Shown: positions 27,533 to 36,003 of the stretch, one piece after another
Layout of the letters: the number at the start of each line of letters is the position of its first letter
Position numbering within the stretch: position 1 is the first letter of the stretch
Assembly: GCF_900176165.1 (NCBI RefSeq)
Contig: NZ_FWWU01000009.1
Location: 918,001 to 982,000, forward strand
Length of the DNA: 64,000 bases
Source: Deinococcus hopiensis KR-140
Lineage (GTDB): Bacteria > Deinococcota > Deinococci > Deinococcales > Deinococcaceae
Reading direction: 5' to 3'
The notes under the pieces: generated by a model
What the model saw: the letters and a program-made list of their open reading frames with translations, nothing else
Told to the model about the DNA's origin: nothing
Databases searched by the model: none
Made by a program: the position numbers and the translations under genes

Positions 27533-27779
27533 CGCTGCGCTTTCGTGCAGACGTATTTGAAGCGGCCTAATGCCACACGGGCCGCTATCAAAGCTGGGTA
27601 CAGTCCACGCAATGCCTACAGGTGTCCTCTCTTCTCAAAGGGCAGGACGTCAAACTTGCTCTGAAGCCCGACTGGGCGGAAAATGGGCCGTTTCCTGAAG
27701 AGGTCATCGTCCGAACCACGGAAGTCATGCGTGCCAGCGTCGAAAACTTTTACAGTTTCGAGCAGCGGCAGGTCCGTCC
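27533..27779 (+). pseudogene. Phage terminase small subunit, frameshifted and cut by IS701
   Basis: FVQTYLKRPNATRAAIKAGY, SPRNAYR is the conserved N-terminal block of terminase small subunits (HTH that recognises packaging DNA). The sense continues in another frame (SSLLKGQDVKLALKP ... VIVRTTEVMRASVENFYSFE). The IS701 element interrupts it at 27780; after the element an open frame resumes with LEAAKITLQLERYDFG. It lies just upstream of the terminase large subunit remnant. Confidence 0.65.
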
Positions 27780-27783
27780 CTAG

Positions 27784-29163
27784 CTGTACTTCGGGGAAAT
27801 TCAGGGACCACTGAATAGAGCTGTGCAGGCGGGACAGAATTGGCATGGAGGTGGCCGGGGTAAGTCCCCGGCCACCTCCACTCGAATGGTGGGGATGGTG
27901 TCGGCCCTAAGGTCGTCAGGCTGGGTGAGGCGAAGCCATTGGAGAAAGGTCAGGGCGACCATACACAGCACGGCGTGATGGTGCAGACCTTGCCAGGACC
28001 GGCCCTCGAAGTGGTCCAACCCCACTTCCTGCTTCAGCTCCCGGTGGGTCAGTTCACACGCCCAGCGGCGCTTGGTCACTTCCACCAACCGCGATAAGGG
28101 CGTGTCAGGAGGCAGGTTGCAGACGTCGTATTTGCGCTCTTCACCTCGCCGCTGTTCCCCAATGATCCAGGCAGCTTGACCAGGAAGATGTTGACTTCGG
28201 GCGTATTCCTCCCCATCCGCCAAGCGAACATATTCGGCTGCGAAACGTCCTGAGAGCGGGCCCTTGGTCCCGTGCCGCCACACCAGGTGCTGCCAGGCAG
28301 CACCCGCCAACACTTCTTCCACCGACTGCCGGTCTTCAGAAGGAGTGGGGTGCGTTGGTCTCCTGCCTCGGAAGAACCGAGGGAGAGGGATCAAGCGAAC
28401 GTCCTTGGGGTAGACGGTCTGTGCGCGGGTGATGCCCACGGACCACAGCAGGCCTCGTTCGGTGAGTGCCTGCCGGAACCGGGCATTCACGCCGTACCCA
28501 GCATCCGCCAAGACGACGCCAAAGGTGACATGTGGACGTACCCGGTCCAATTCTTTCAGCGCCAGTTCGCACCTGGTTTGTGGCAGCTGGTGTTCCATTG
28601 GAACACCAGCAGCCTGGAGACGCGCCGGATCGCTGGTCCAGTCCTGTGGCAGGAAGAGCCGGAGGGCCAGGGGAACAGGGACCTCGTGCTGGGCTAAGGT
28701 CAGGGAGACCAGACACTGACAGGACGTGATCTTGCCCACCTGTCCCGAATACTGGCGAGCAACCCCCACGGATTTCGTCCCAAATTTGGTCAGGCAGGTA
28801 TCGTCAATGATCAAGACGGCGTCTTTGCCTCCAAGCATTTGCTGGGCCCGCTCGGCCAGCAGCGTTTCCAGGGGACGAGTTGGCCAGGGACTGTCGGTGA
28901 TGAAGTGCTGGAGGTGGTCTTCTTTTCCAGGAGCCACCACAGCAGCCAGAGGTTGCATGCTTTTCCGGGACGCACCGCTGCACAGTCCACGCACGTACAA
29001 CGGTGCCCAAGTGCGCCCTGCACGGTGGCGAAAGTGCGTCAGAAAGGGTGCGAACCAGGTGGGAAAATGTCGGGTCCAAGGGGGCAAAGAACGTGGCATA
29101 GCAGGAGGCCAGCATCACCGATGCTGGCCTCCCTGGTTCCTCCTGAATTTCCCCGAAGTACAG
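27784..29163 (-). mobile_element. IS701-family insertion sequence, copy 2 (intact), 1380 bp
   Basis: Ends CTGTACTTCGGGGAAATTCA and TGAATTTCCCCGAAGTACAG are perfect inverted repeats. The target duplication CTAG is intact on both sides (27780-27783 and 29164-29167), fitting the YTAR rule of IS701. Confidence 0.92.
27801..29099 (-). CDS. IS701-family transposase
   Basis: The 432-residue protein is complete. The DDE residues are in IIDDTCLTKFGTKSVGVARQ (first Asp), LADAGYGVNARFR (second Asp) and HRELKQEVGLDHFEGRSW (Glu), as in the IS701/IS4 clade. It cuts and rejoins DNA at the element ends. It is full length, so it could act on both copies in this window. Confidence 0.92.
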   Translation of the reverse strand: MPRSLPPWTRHFPTWFAPFLTHFRHRAGRTWAPLYVRGLCSGASRKSMQPLAAVVAPGKEDHLQHFITDSPWPTRPLETLLAERAQQMLGGKDAVLIIDDTCLTKFGTKSVGVARQYSGQVGKITSCQCLVSLTLAQHEVPVPLALRLFLPQDWTSDPARLQAAGVPMEHQLPQTRCELALKELDRVRPHVTFGVVLADAGYGVNARFRQALTERGLLWSVGITRAQTVYPKDVRLIPLPRFFRGRRPTHPTPSEDRQSVEEVLAGAAWQHLVWRHGTKGPLSGRFAAEYVRLADGEEYARSQHLPGQAAWIIGEQRRGEERKYDVCNLPPDTPLSRLVEVTKRRWACELTHRELKQEVGLDHFEGRSWQGLHHHAVLCMVALTFLQWLRLTQPDDLRADTIPTIRVEVAGDLPRPPPCQFCPACTALFSGP

Positions 29164-29448
29164 CTAGAGGCTGCCAAGATCACTCTCCAACTTGAACGGT
29201 ATGATTTTGGTATTTGCGTAAACACTCGACCCAGAGCGTGTTTTCTTGGTGGCCAGCGAATGGGCATTCGAGCAGATTTGAGCACCCTTCCCCACTCTCT
29301 TCTGCCAGATCGAATATGGAATCGAGGAACTGGAGATGCGGCCACTTGGTCATCAGTAAACGTCCTACCCGTACTTTTTCAAGTCTGTTTGTTCGCTGAC
29401 AACAGAACCAGACACCCTATTTTGGATGGACATCTTTTCAGCCTCTAC

Positions 29449-29919
29449 ATGTACCGCCCCGTGCGAGAACTGCTCACCAAACTCTTTGCAGAGGTCGACT
29501 TTGAGGAGCGTTTTGCCGAGTGGGCGGGGTTGGCGAAGAAAGAGCTGGAGGCCCATCAGAAGGCGCAGGCGTTTCGCCGTCGGGAAGCGCTCCGCCTGGA
29601 AATGGAGCTGATTCCCGACGCTGTGCGGTGGGTGTCAGGACTGCCGGTCATCCGTGAAGAGGAACGGTTGGACATTGCCAAGGCGTGTGAACTGGGCGTA
29701 TTGCATCTCGCAGAGGCCATCAAGCGGACGAAGTTCGGGATGGCTGTGGAGCTGTATGACGGCCAGCACGCCCGTGAGATGATCGGGGAGATGTACGGCC
29801 TCTGGCGTGAGGACGATGACGGCGGAGGTGATGCCTCCGGCCTTGATGACTTCGTGAAGCTCATGCCCGACGCGACGAGGAGCGCAGCTGCTGTATGCGC
29901 CCATCGAGGTGACACCTGA
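29449..29919 (+). CDS. Hypothetical phage-associated protein, 156 aa
   Basis: MYRPVRELLTKLFAEVDFEE begins a helical, charged protein (KKELEAHQKAQAFRRREALR) that ends just after the GTG of the terminase large subunit, overlapping it by about 11 bp. The position suggests a packaging or terminase-accessory protein. I cannot name the family. The frame is open far upstream, through the IS end, but that part is not coherent. Confidence 0.5.
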   Translation: MYRPVRELLTKLFAEVDFEERFAEWAGLAKKELEAHQKAQAFRRREALRLEMELIPDAVRWVSGLPVIREEERLDIAKACELGVLHLAEAIKRTKFGMAVELYDGQHAREMIGEMYGLWREDDDGGGDASGLDDFVKLMPDATRSAAAVCAHRGDT

Positions 29920-31132
29920 AGATTCAATCCTGGACTCAGACGCCCGCTTCAACATTTGGGGCGGCCCCGTGCGGTCCGGCAAGACGGTTCACAGCATGAT
30001 GCTCCGGTGGATGATCGGCAAGACCCTGGGCAGCCTGGAACGCAACATCCTCGCGCCTTTGCGGGGGTTGACCAGCGCGGCTTTCGGCTACTCCTTCTCG
30101 CAGGGCAAGACGTAGGTGGGCTGCCGGGAGCTGTACATCATCGGGGGGCCAGCAACAAGGACGGGGAAGGGGGTATTCGAGCTAGCACGGCGGCCGGCTT
30201 CTACGGAGACGGGCTGACGTTGTGGCCTGCGAACGTATTCCGGCAGTGCGGCATGCGCGTGAGTGTGGAAGGCGCGAAGCTGTTTGGGACCACGAACCCG
30301 GACGGCCCCTTTCATTGACTGAAGACGGACGACATCGACAAGCGCCGTACCCGGGAGGATCCCGACGGCCTGGGCCTGAACTACTTCACCTCGCCGATTG
30401 ATGCGAGCACGACGCTGCCTCAGGCCTACGCGCAGGACGTGCATAAGGGAATATGTGTGCCTGTGGTTCAAGCGGTTCATCCTGGAGGTGGGGGTGCCTG
30501 CTGAGGGCACCGTGGACCACTTCTGGAATGAAGACATGCACGTCATTGAGGACCACCCGGAAGCGGATTACCACTATGGGTCCATCGACTACGGCACGGG
30601 CAACGCGACGTGCGCAGGCCTGTTCAGCATGCGGCGCGTTGCTCCGATCCTTGGGACCAGACGGCCGCCGCCTCGCGTCTGGCTGAAGGCCTCCTACTCC
30701 AATGGGCGCGAGACAGGCCGGCAGAAGACAGACGGCGAATACGCTGATGACCTGGTGGTGTTTGACCGGGGAACAGGAGTGAAGTACCTGTATCTGGACC
30801 CGAGCGCGGCCAGCCTCACGGCGGAACTGCAGCAGCGCGGCTTCACAGTGTTGGCTGCGCACAAGGACGTGCTGAACGGGATTTGGAGGCAGGCGCAGAT
30901 GCTACGTAGCGGGGAGTACCAGGTGTGCGTGGAATACGCAAGGGATCCGGGAGTATTCGGCGTGCCTGTGGGATGAGAAGGCGAGTGCCAGAGGTGAGGA
31001 CAAACTGTGCAAACAGTACGACCACGGCAAGGACATGGAGCGCTACGCCCTGATAAGCGAGTTTCCTCCGGAGGAGCCGGAGATGGAGTACGGGGTACCA
31101 GGCAGCTGCTCCTATGGGTTCAGGCAGGGGTA
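29909..31132 (+). pseudogene. Phage terminase large subunit, broken
   Basis: NIWGGPVRSGKTVHSMMLRW is a Walker A motif (GGPVRSGKT) in the right context for TerL. Later pieces are KLFGTTNPDGPFH, LGLNYFTSPIDASTTLP, HYGSIDYGTGNATCAGLF (nuclease-domain start, with Asp) and LVVFDRGTGVKYLYLDPSAA. They lie in three frames with a stop after FSQGKT, so the packaging motor cannot be made. It follows the terminase small subunit remnant, as in real phages. Confidence 0.75.
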
Positions 31133-31152
31133 AGTTTCTGTATGCTCAATAG

Positions 31153-31383
31153 ATGAATCAAGATCGTGGCGAGCACAAAGGCGTTCCGTATTCCTGGCAG
31201 ATCAAGCCCGCTGCGTCACAGCAGGTAGGAGGTGTATCCATATTCACGCCTGAGCGCCGCCAAGTCATTATTGGCGGGCGAAACTTAACGCATCACTTTT
31301 CCTATTCGGCAATCAATGCCTCGACACTTCCAAATCTAATCAAGAATTATATAGAAGAGAACCTATCGTTTGTGACCGTGTAG
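31153..31383 (+). CDS. Hypothetical protein, 76 aa, low GC
   Basis: MNQDRGEHKGVPYSWQIKPA begins a small beta-rich protein ending LIKNYIEENLSFVTV. Codon use is more A+T-rich than the core genes, as for other recently acquired genes here. No family recognised. Confidence 0.5.
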   Translation: MNQDRGEHKGVPYSWQIKPAASQQVGGVSIFTPERRQVIIGGRNLTHHFSYSAINASTLPNLIKNYIEENLSFVTV

Positions 31384-31412
31384 GCCTCCTCTAATTTTTC
31401 ATCGACACCTAA

Positions 31413-31520
31413 TACGGAGTAATAATGATTCTCGCTCATATATTTATGAGAGTCATATCTATTTAATTCCTCTCAGGCATGATATGTATCCCCATCGTAC
31501 ATCTAGCCATATACAGGAAT
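31413..31520. repeat. AT-rich 108-bp repeat with hairpin (copy 2)
   Basis: Second copy of the block at 24305-24412, same orientation, same length. Stem CTCATA/TATGAG conserved, loop changed. Confidence 0.75.
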
Positions 31521-31543
31521 AACTTTAGTTCAGTATAATCGGT

Positions 31544-31575
31544 AAACCCCACCCGCGGGCGGGGTTTCCGTTTTT
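31544..31575. terminator. Hairpin terminator between convergent genes
   Basis: AAACCCC and GGGGTTT with a GC-rich middle form the stem (31544-31567), followed by CCGTTTTT. Confidence 0.75.
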
Positions 31576-31578
31576 CTA

Positions 31579-31869
31579 TTAAATGAGATCCCCTTGTGGA
31601 TGATGGCTCTCTTTGTGTTTTTTCGCGCGTAATATGGAAGCAAGAGTCACGGCATTTCTCAGCAGTCGGAGATTGACTACAGTATCGCCCTGTATGTCTG
31701 ACTTTATTTCATTATACTTTATGCGCATAAAGTATAATGGCGCACCCTTTTCCAGTCTCATATGGCAAGTAGTAGAGATGGACCACTTTTCAAGTTGCAG
31801 TAAAAAGGCGTCCGCTTGAGGCCCCAATTCCTGCCGCACATCTTCCATAGGGACTTCAAATTCGACCAT
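31579..31869 (-). CDS. Hypothetical protein, 96 aa, containing a 30-bp DNA palindrome
   Basis: MVEFEVPMEDVRQELGPQAD begins a soluble protein with a likely ferredoxin-like alpha/beta pattern. Codons are A+T-rich. In the middle, 31710-31739 is a perfect 30-bp palindrome (CATTATACTTTATGC then its complement) that encodes LYFMRIKYN. Function unknown. Confidence 0.5.
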   Translation of the reverse strand: MVEFEVPMEDVRQELGPQADAFLLQLEKWSISTTCHMRLEKGAPLYFMRIKYNEIKSDIQGDTVVNLRLLRNAVTLASILRAKKHKESHHPQGDLI

Positions 31870-32036
31870 ACTCCACCTTTACATAAAAAGGTATCTCCTA
31901 TTGGCTGTGGGGCCGGTTTTCCCCGTCATCCCTCCGGCTACCCTTGAGGCATGACTGTGCTGCCCTCATTGTGCCCCCGTCGCGCGGCTCCTGAAGGCCG
32001 CCCAAGGTAAGCGGGCTGACGACCAGGACCCTGAAA

Positions 32037-32650
32037 CTGTCCGCAGAGCTTTATGTTGGCGACCTATGGGCCGAGGGCAAAGGCTGGAGCGGCCCCAGAC
32101 TTGACCCAACAAACGGCGAGAACCCGCTCAATGCGGCAAAAGTGGGCCTCGAAATTGAGCGGTCCTTCGTCTTGCGCAACCCCGCCAAAGCCATCAGCGA
32201 CCGGCATCAGGCGGGCGTAACCGGGCGTGAGCCATTGCTGACGCTGGCCTCTCGCCGACTGCTGAAGAAGGGCGAGAAGCCCAAAGCAGAAGAGCAGAAG
32301 AAGCTCGGTGAGTACCCGGGGGCCCTCACCAATTGGTGGGACGAGGCTAATGCCTGGGCACCCATCCAGGAAGCGGTGCGGACCTGGGCGGCTTTGTGGA
32401 TCGCACGATCCTGAACGCGCAGATGCCCGGTGTCTGGAAGGAAGATGCCAGCGCATCTGGCGCCAAGCGGTTTGTGCCGGACCCCTGCAGCGTGGACGTG
32501 GGGCTACAAACTTCCTGGATGGCGTGGCAGTGACGCAGCGGGACGAGAAGGGCAAGATGGCCCCGAATTTATCCATCAAGGCCCTCAAGCAGGAAGTCCT
32601 GGCCATGACTGATGCCTCCCTCAGCCTCCCGTGGACACGCAAAATGGCTG
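32037..32650 (+). pseudogene. Phage portal-like protein remnant
   Basis: KVGLEIERSFVLRNPAKAIS, LLTLASRRLLKKGEKPKAEE, YPGALTNWWDEANAWAPIQE, then in other frames VDRTILNAQMPGVWKEDASG and AKRFVPDPCSVDVG. Order, size and neighbours (terminase upstream) suggest a portal or another head-vertex protein, but this is a weak call. Multiple frame changes; the 3' end is cut by repeat family 1. Confidence 0.45.
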
Positions 32651-32653
32651 GCT

Positions 32654-32781
32654 TAGAGCATTTGTCAAAAAGGTGATTTCTTTTTGACCGAACAGAACGG
32701 GCTTGAATGCGCATTGGGGAGAATGGATCTGTGAGGGGTGCCCTTCCTCGCATGCGCAGGGCAATTCAGACAAATGCTCTA
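32654..32781 (+). repeat. MITE-like repeat, family 1 (copy 3)
   Basis: 128 bp with ends TAGAGCATTTGTC and GACAAATGCTCTA, nearly identical to 3359-3485. It ends the portal-like remnant. Confidence 0.85.
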
Positions 32782-32874
32782 ATGCGTTGAAGTGACCTGA
32801 AGCAGAACTTATCGGTCTGTTATTGGGCAGCTCACTTTAGGATGGACCGGATAAGATCGAGCACCAATACGCGG

Positions 32875-33279
32875 CTAAAGCTCGAAATCGAACCAAATTC
32901 GGTGTGTCCCATCACCGTCGATTGCCATTCCACCCTCCCCATGAATTCCCTTTAAGTCCTCTGTGCCACTCCCAAAGACTATTGAAAAGAATTCATCCGT
33001 TCGATTATTTCCTTGTGTAGAAGCGGAGTGAATGAAGTTAAAAGCACCATTTTTGTTGAGTAGTGATCCTGAGAACGCCTCTAGAGCTATATAGCTACCA
33101 ATTCCACTTGATAGATCAAAGGCGGCAGTAAACAAAGTGGATGAGTGACCCGTAACATCGCCAGAGTAGACCTTTTCCATATTGGAAACGCTGCTGGGCA
33201 AAGCCGTTTCAATCATCGGGACGAGTGTAGTTGTAGTTGGTTTGAAATTCTTGGTTGTGAAGGTACCTTGTGCGCGCAT
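32875..33279 (-). CDS. DUF3224 family protein, about 134 aa
   Basis: From the ATG at 33279 (MRAQGTFTTKNFKP; another ATG lies 6 nt upstream). The C-terminal half shows SSGIGSYIALEAFSGSLLNK, then GAFNFIHSAS and GSGTEDLKGIHGEGGMAI, the DUF3224 pattern (a lipocalin-like beta-barrel, often annotated as such in actinobacteria). The role is unknown. Codon use is A+T-rich. A 35-bp hairpin precedes the start. Confidence 0.75.
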   Translation of the reverse strand: MRAQGTFTTKNFKPTTTTLVPMIETALPSSVSNMEKVYSGDVTGHSSTLFTAAFDLSSGIGSYIALEAFSGSLLNKNGAFNFIHSASTQGNNRTDEFFSIVFGSGTEDLKGIHGEGGMAIDGDGTHRIWFDFEL

Positions 33280-33293
33280 ATTCATAATATAAT

Positions 33294-33328
33294 CCACCAA
33301 ATCTGTCAGAACATGACAGATTTGGTGG
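33294..33328. promoter_or_regulatory. Perfect 15-bp inverted repeat before the DUF3224 gene
   Basis: CCACCAAATCTGTCA and TGACAGATTTGGTGG are separated by 5 bases. It lies 15-49 nt before the likely start, in the promoter or leader. It could be an operator or a leader hairpin. Confidence 0.6.
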
Positions 33329-33467
33329 ATGACGGGGAATGATGCTGTTCTCAATCCAGGCGTTCAGCACTGCACCCCGCTCAGGCCCTGGGCAGGCTTC
33401 CTTTGTTCACGGCCCTAGAGGGGAAGCTCACAGTAGGTCCATCAGTTTTCGATAAGCTTTGGGACCA

Positions 33468-33587
33468 ATGGAACACCTCTCCTCCGGCCTGATGGCCTGG
33501 GGCGGATTCAATGCACTTGTTCTGGCTGCGCTGGGACTCGCTGTATTCGTCCGCCGCCACGAATCTGTAAGCGTTGACGACGCGTAA
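33468..33587 (+). CDS. Small single-span membrane protein, 39 aa
   Basis: MEHLSSGLMAWGGFNALVLA then ALGLAVFVRRHESVSVDDA. One hydrophobic helix with a basic then acidic tail. It is followed at once by a hairpin terminator (33596-33618). Function unknown. Confidence 0.55.
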   Translation: MEHLSSGLMAWGGFNALVLAALGLAVFVRRHESVSVDDA

Positions 33588-33595
33588 CCCCGCTC

Positions 33596-33618
33596 CCCCG
33601 CCTCGCGCGGGGCTTTTT
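33596..33618 (+). terminator. Hairpin terminator CCCCG-CCTCG-CGGGG type
   Basis: CCCCGCCTCGCGCGGGGC followed by TTTTT. The same type follows the small genes at 38427 and 38796, and is followed by the same TTCATTCCCCACCGT tract. Confidence 0.8.
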
Positions 33619-33675
33619 CATTCCCCACCGTTCGCGGCGCGGTGGGGTTCTCGTTTGCCTGGAGAAGAGGTGCCC

Positions 33676-34064
33676 ATGTCCCCACAACTCCGCACCTGGC
33701 CCACACACTTGCGTGCGCATCTCCACGACCGCTACATCCTCGCCCGCTTGCTCATCGCGGGGCATACCCCCGGGTTCGGGCTGATCTTCCTGCTCCAAAA
33801 GGACGACTTGATTCACAACCCCCACCGGCAAGAGCTGCGGCCGCATGGCCTGGTTGCCGCAAGTCGTCTGGGCTGGGGGCCGTACTGACCGGCCTGACGC
33901 TCGAGCTCAGCGCCGCAGACCTGGGCAGACGCACCGCAGACCTGCTGGCCTCCTTCTGCTGGATCGGCGCTGGGCATTTCCTCATGGCTATTTCGGGAGG
34001 TGTCCTCGCCGGAGCAACATTCATACTGATTCGGTTTTTCCTTCTTAAACAGAGGCTTGGCTGA
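33676..34064 (+). pseudogene. Holin-like membrane protein, frameshifted (paralog of 39254)
   Basis: MSPQLRTWPTHLRAHLHDRY, ILARLLIAGHTPGFGLIFLL matches the start of the protein at 39254 (MPSLLRTWPKRFQTHLHDRH). Later pieces MAWLPQVVWAG and LTGLTLELSAADLGRRTADL occur in two other frames. The gene cannot give the full membrane protein. A terminator of the CCTCGCGGGGGTGGGGCC type follows at about 34092-34122. Confidence 0.75.
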
Positions 34065-34242
34065 GCAGTTTCGGTGGCAACAGTTAAAGGTCCCATCTTG
34101 CCTCGCGGGGGTGGGGCCTTTTTTAATCCTCTCCCTGTGTTGGCCTGAAACTGATGGTGGGCGAGATGTTCTGCAGCTGTGATGGAAGATCAAACTGAGC
34201 CATACGGGGATTTATATTTGAAGGTATACCTAGAAGATTTAT

Positions 34243-34614
34243 CTATTTGAAGCGGCAAGTATACGTGTATCCTGTTCCATTATTATGATATGCAATGGTG
34301 ACGCCTGATTTTGTGGTTGAACCCATGTATGCCATGTACAGATCTTTTTGAGCAAATTTACTTTTAAAAATAATTTTTCCACCGGATTGATTTGCCACCG
34401 ACTGAAAGGAGTGGTCAAGAGCATTCATTGAAGTTTGAAAGTCTTGTAGGCTGAGTCCGGCGACGGGTTCTTTGGCATCTACTCGAGCGCAGTGTTTTCC
34501 AGCGAAAGCAAAAGCTTGAGTATCCACGCTTTTGAATATGACTTGACTAACGGGAAGAGCCAGAGTCATTGAAGTGCCAAGCAGGAAGCATGAAATGCTG
34601 AAAAATATACGCAT
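34243..34614 (-). CDS. Secreted hypothetical protein, 123 aa
   Basis: MRIFFSISCFLLGTSMTLAL is a signal peptide, probably cleaved after TLA. The mature part is about 103 residues with two Cys that could pair (KHCARV and YTCRFK). A+T-rich codons mark it as acquired. Family unknown. Confidence 0.6.
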   Translation of the reverse strand: MRIFFSISCFLLGTSMTLALPVSQVIFKSVDTQAFAFAGKHCARVDAKEPVAGLSLQDFQTSMNALDHSFQSVANQSGGKIIFKSKFAQKDLYMAYMGSTTKSGVTIAYHNNGTGYTYTCRFK

Positions 34615-34767
34615 AGAATCATGCTAATGAGAAATTCATCACCTTTTTCTTACTGGCTTTTGAAAGTTGCCGTCGCTGAAGCCAAGCTCAGCCTCGTCTT
34701 CGTTTGGCGCCACACCGGCTTAACGACTATTTTTGTTTATAGGGCGGGGTAAACCTGTGCACAAACC

Positions 34768-34958
34768 TCAGTCGTTCAGGTACTCTTCCGCATCAATCCC
34801 TTCCATCACGTTCCCCATCATCTCGCCGGTATCCTTGCGCACGTCGCCCGGCTTCTCCGGCTTCCACCCGTCGAATCGAATCTCCTGGGCACGCGCCCTG
34901 CTCCCGCTCCAATGCCTCCATCAGCAGGCGCGTCAGCTAGGGGCCGGTGGTGACCTCG
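34768..34958 (-). pseudogene. Last gene of the small phage-like operon, frameshifted
   Basis: TRLLMEALERE and RAQEIRFDGWKPEKPGDVRK, DTGEMMGNVMEGIDAEEYLND are in two frames. A fragment of the same 5' part (CATCAGCAGGCGCGT on the + strand) is found at about 20590-20620, so another copy of the operon end once lay there. Confidence 0.45.
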
Positions 34959-35095
34959 TGCGGCTTCCTGTTCCAGGGGCTGCCGCTGTAGCTCGCGGCC
35001 ATCCAGAGCCGCCCGTACTCCACCAGGGCGGCCCGGTCCGTCTCCACCCTGGGCAGCAGCTCGGCCATACGCGCCCGGCGCTCGTCAGACGTCAC
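34937..35095 (-). CDS. Small phage-like protein, 52 aa
   Basis: VTSDERRARMAELLPRVETD, RAALVEYGRLWMAASYSGSP, WNRKPHEVTTGP. Starts at a GTG overlapping the stop of the gene before. Helical, no family known. Absent from the duplicate locus at 45.3 kb, which stops just before it. Confidence 0.5.
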   Translation of the reverse strand: MTSDERRARMAELLPRVETDRAALVEYGRLWMAASYSGSPWNRKPHEVTTGP

Positions 35096-35244
35096 GCCAA
35101 GCCTCCCCAGGTTCCACGTGCCGCCCGGTAGGCAAGGGAGACCCCACACAGGTCCCGCTGGTACTGGGCCGCATCCCAGGCGATCAGGAGGGCACCGGTC
35201 CGCCCAGCCCAGCACCGCCCGCTCATGTCCCGCGCCCGGCTCAC
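35092..35244 (-). CDS. Small phage-like protein, 50 aa
   Basis: VSRARDMSGRCWAGRTGALL, IAWDAAQYQRDLCGVSLAYR. The GTG overlaps the stop of the preceding gene. The copy at 45263-45409 is nearly identical, which supports it as a real gene. Function unknown. Confidence 0.55.
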   Translation of the reverse strand: MSRARDMSGRCWAGRTGALLIAWDAAQYQRDLCGVSLAYRAARGTWGGLA

Positions 35245-35459
35245 GTCGCCACTTCCGCATTCACGTTCACGAGGATCAGGCTCTCGTCGGTGGCCCGGCA
35301 CGGTGCCACCTCCACCGTCATGCCCTTCAACTCGAGCAACGCTGCGAGGAGGGAGGCGCGCATCTCCGCACCCTCTCCTTCGGCGGCCGCCGCCAGGTGA
35401 ACCATGCCTCCGGCCTTCCAGCCGGCGAGGGTCACGCCCATCAACTCGATCTGCTTCAC
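35241..35459 (-). CDS. Small phage-like protein, 72 aa
   Basis: MKQIELMGVTLAGWKAGGMV ... RASLLAALLELKGMTVEVAP ... LILVNVNAEVAT. Starts at a GTG overlapping the upstream stop. Beta-alpha pattern. Conserved in the second locus (45406-45621) with few changes, mostly silent or conservative, so it was under selection. Confidence 0.6.
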   Translation of the reverse strand: MKQIELMGVTLAGWKAGGMVHLAAAAEGEGAEMRASLLAALLELKGMTVEVAPCRATDESLILVNVNAEVAT

Positions 35460-35871
35460 ACCGCCACCTCCGTCTCCAGGCCGAGCTGCCCGAAGGCGTA
35501 GCTGCGCACCGTGGCCGCGTCCTCTGCCGCGAGCGCCGCGAGGCCGGTCACCGTGCGGCCCAGGACTTCGCTGGCCAGGGCGGAGTGGCTGCGGTCGCCC
35601 AGGCGGCCGAGGGTGCGGTGCCCCTGGTGAGCCGTGGGGTTCCCGATGAGAGCGGGCGTGGGCAGGATGACTTCTTTTCTCGACGTGGGAAGCGCGGCCC
35701 AGCAGGTGGGAGGCCTCCACTTCATGTTCTCGTCGTCCACGATCTTGCTCGGGTTGCCGTCGTGGTCCCACCCCAGCGTCACGAGTTGGGCGGCGCGAAT
35801 CACGCTGTACTCAAGGTCGGCAATGCGGGCTTCGTCGGCGACTGTTTTGGCGGGGGGTGGTAATGTTCATG
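35456..35871 (-). pseudogene. First gene of the small phage-like operon, frameshifted near its start
   Basis: The ATG at 35871 gives MNITTPR, then a 2-bp loss relative to the 45.6 kb copy shifts the frame. The body (IADLEYSVIRAAQLVTLGWD, NPSKIVDDENMKW, VTGLAALAAEDAATVRSYAF) follows in the other frame. It stands first in a minus-strand operon divergent from the repressor gene. Family unknown. Confidence 0.55.
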
Positions 35872-35949
35872 GTGCTCCTTTTGCTCACAGGTGATGGAGT
35901 CAGAAGAGCAGCTGCTTTTCGAAGGGGAGTGCCTTTTCTGCTGAGGTGA

Positions 35950-35985
35950 ATATGATACCCAATAATATGTTGGCGAGTATCATAT
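35950..35985. promoter_or_regulatory. Operator-like nested palindrome between divergent genes
   Basis: ATATGATAC at 35950-35958 and GTATCATAT at 35977-35985 are an exact inverted repeat; inside lies CCAA-N7-TTGG. It is between the minus-strand operon and the repressor gene (ATG 36004). At the paralogous locus this place holds a different palindrome. Confidence 0.65.
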
Positions 35986-36003
35986 GCGTGTTAATGTCAT
36001 GGC

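Noticed and set aside
24305..31520. AT-rich repeats as tRNA genes or att sites at a tRNA
   Set aside because: They do not fold into a cloverleaf by inspection and lack the conserved TTC loop. No tRNA gene was found in the window.
31613..31819. 68-codon + strand frame over the 30-bp palindrome
   Set aside because: It is antisense to the better-supported 96-aa gene, has no ribosome site, and repeats the palindrome-encoded residues only because the DNA is symmetrical.
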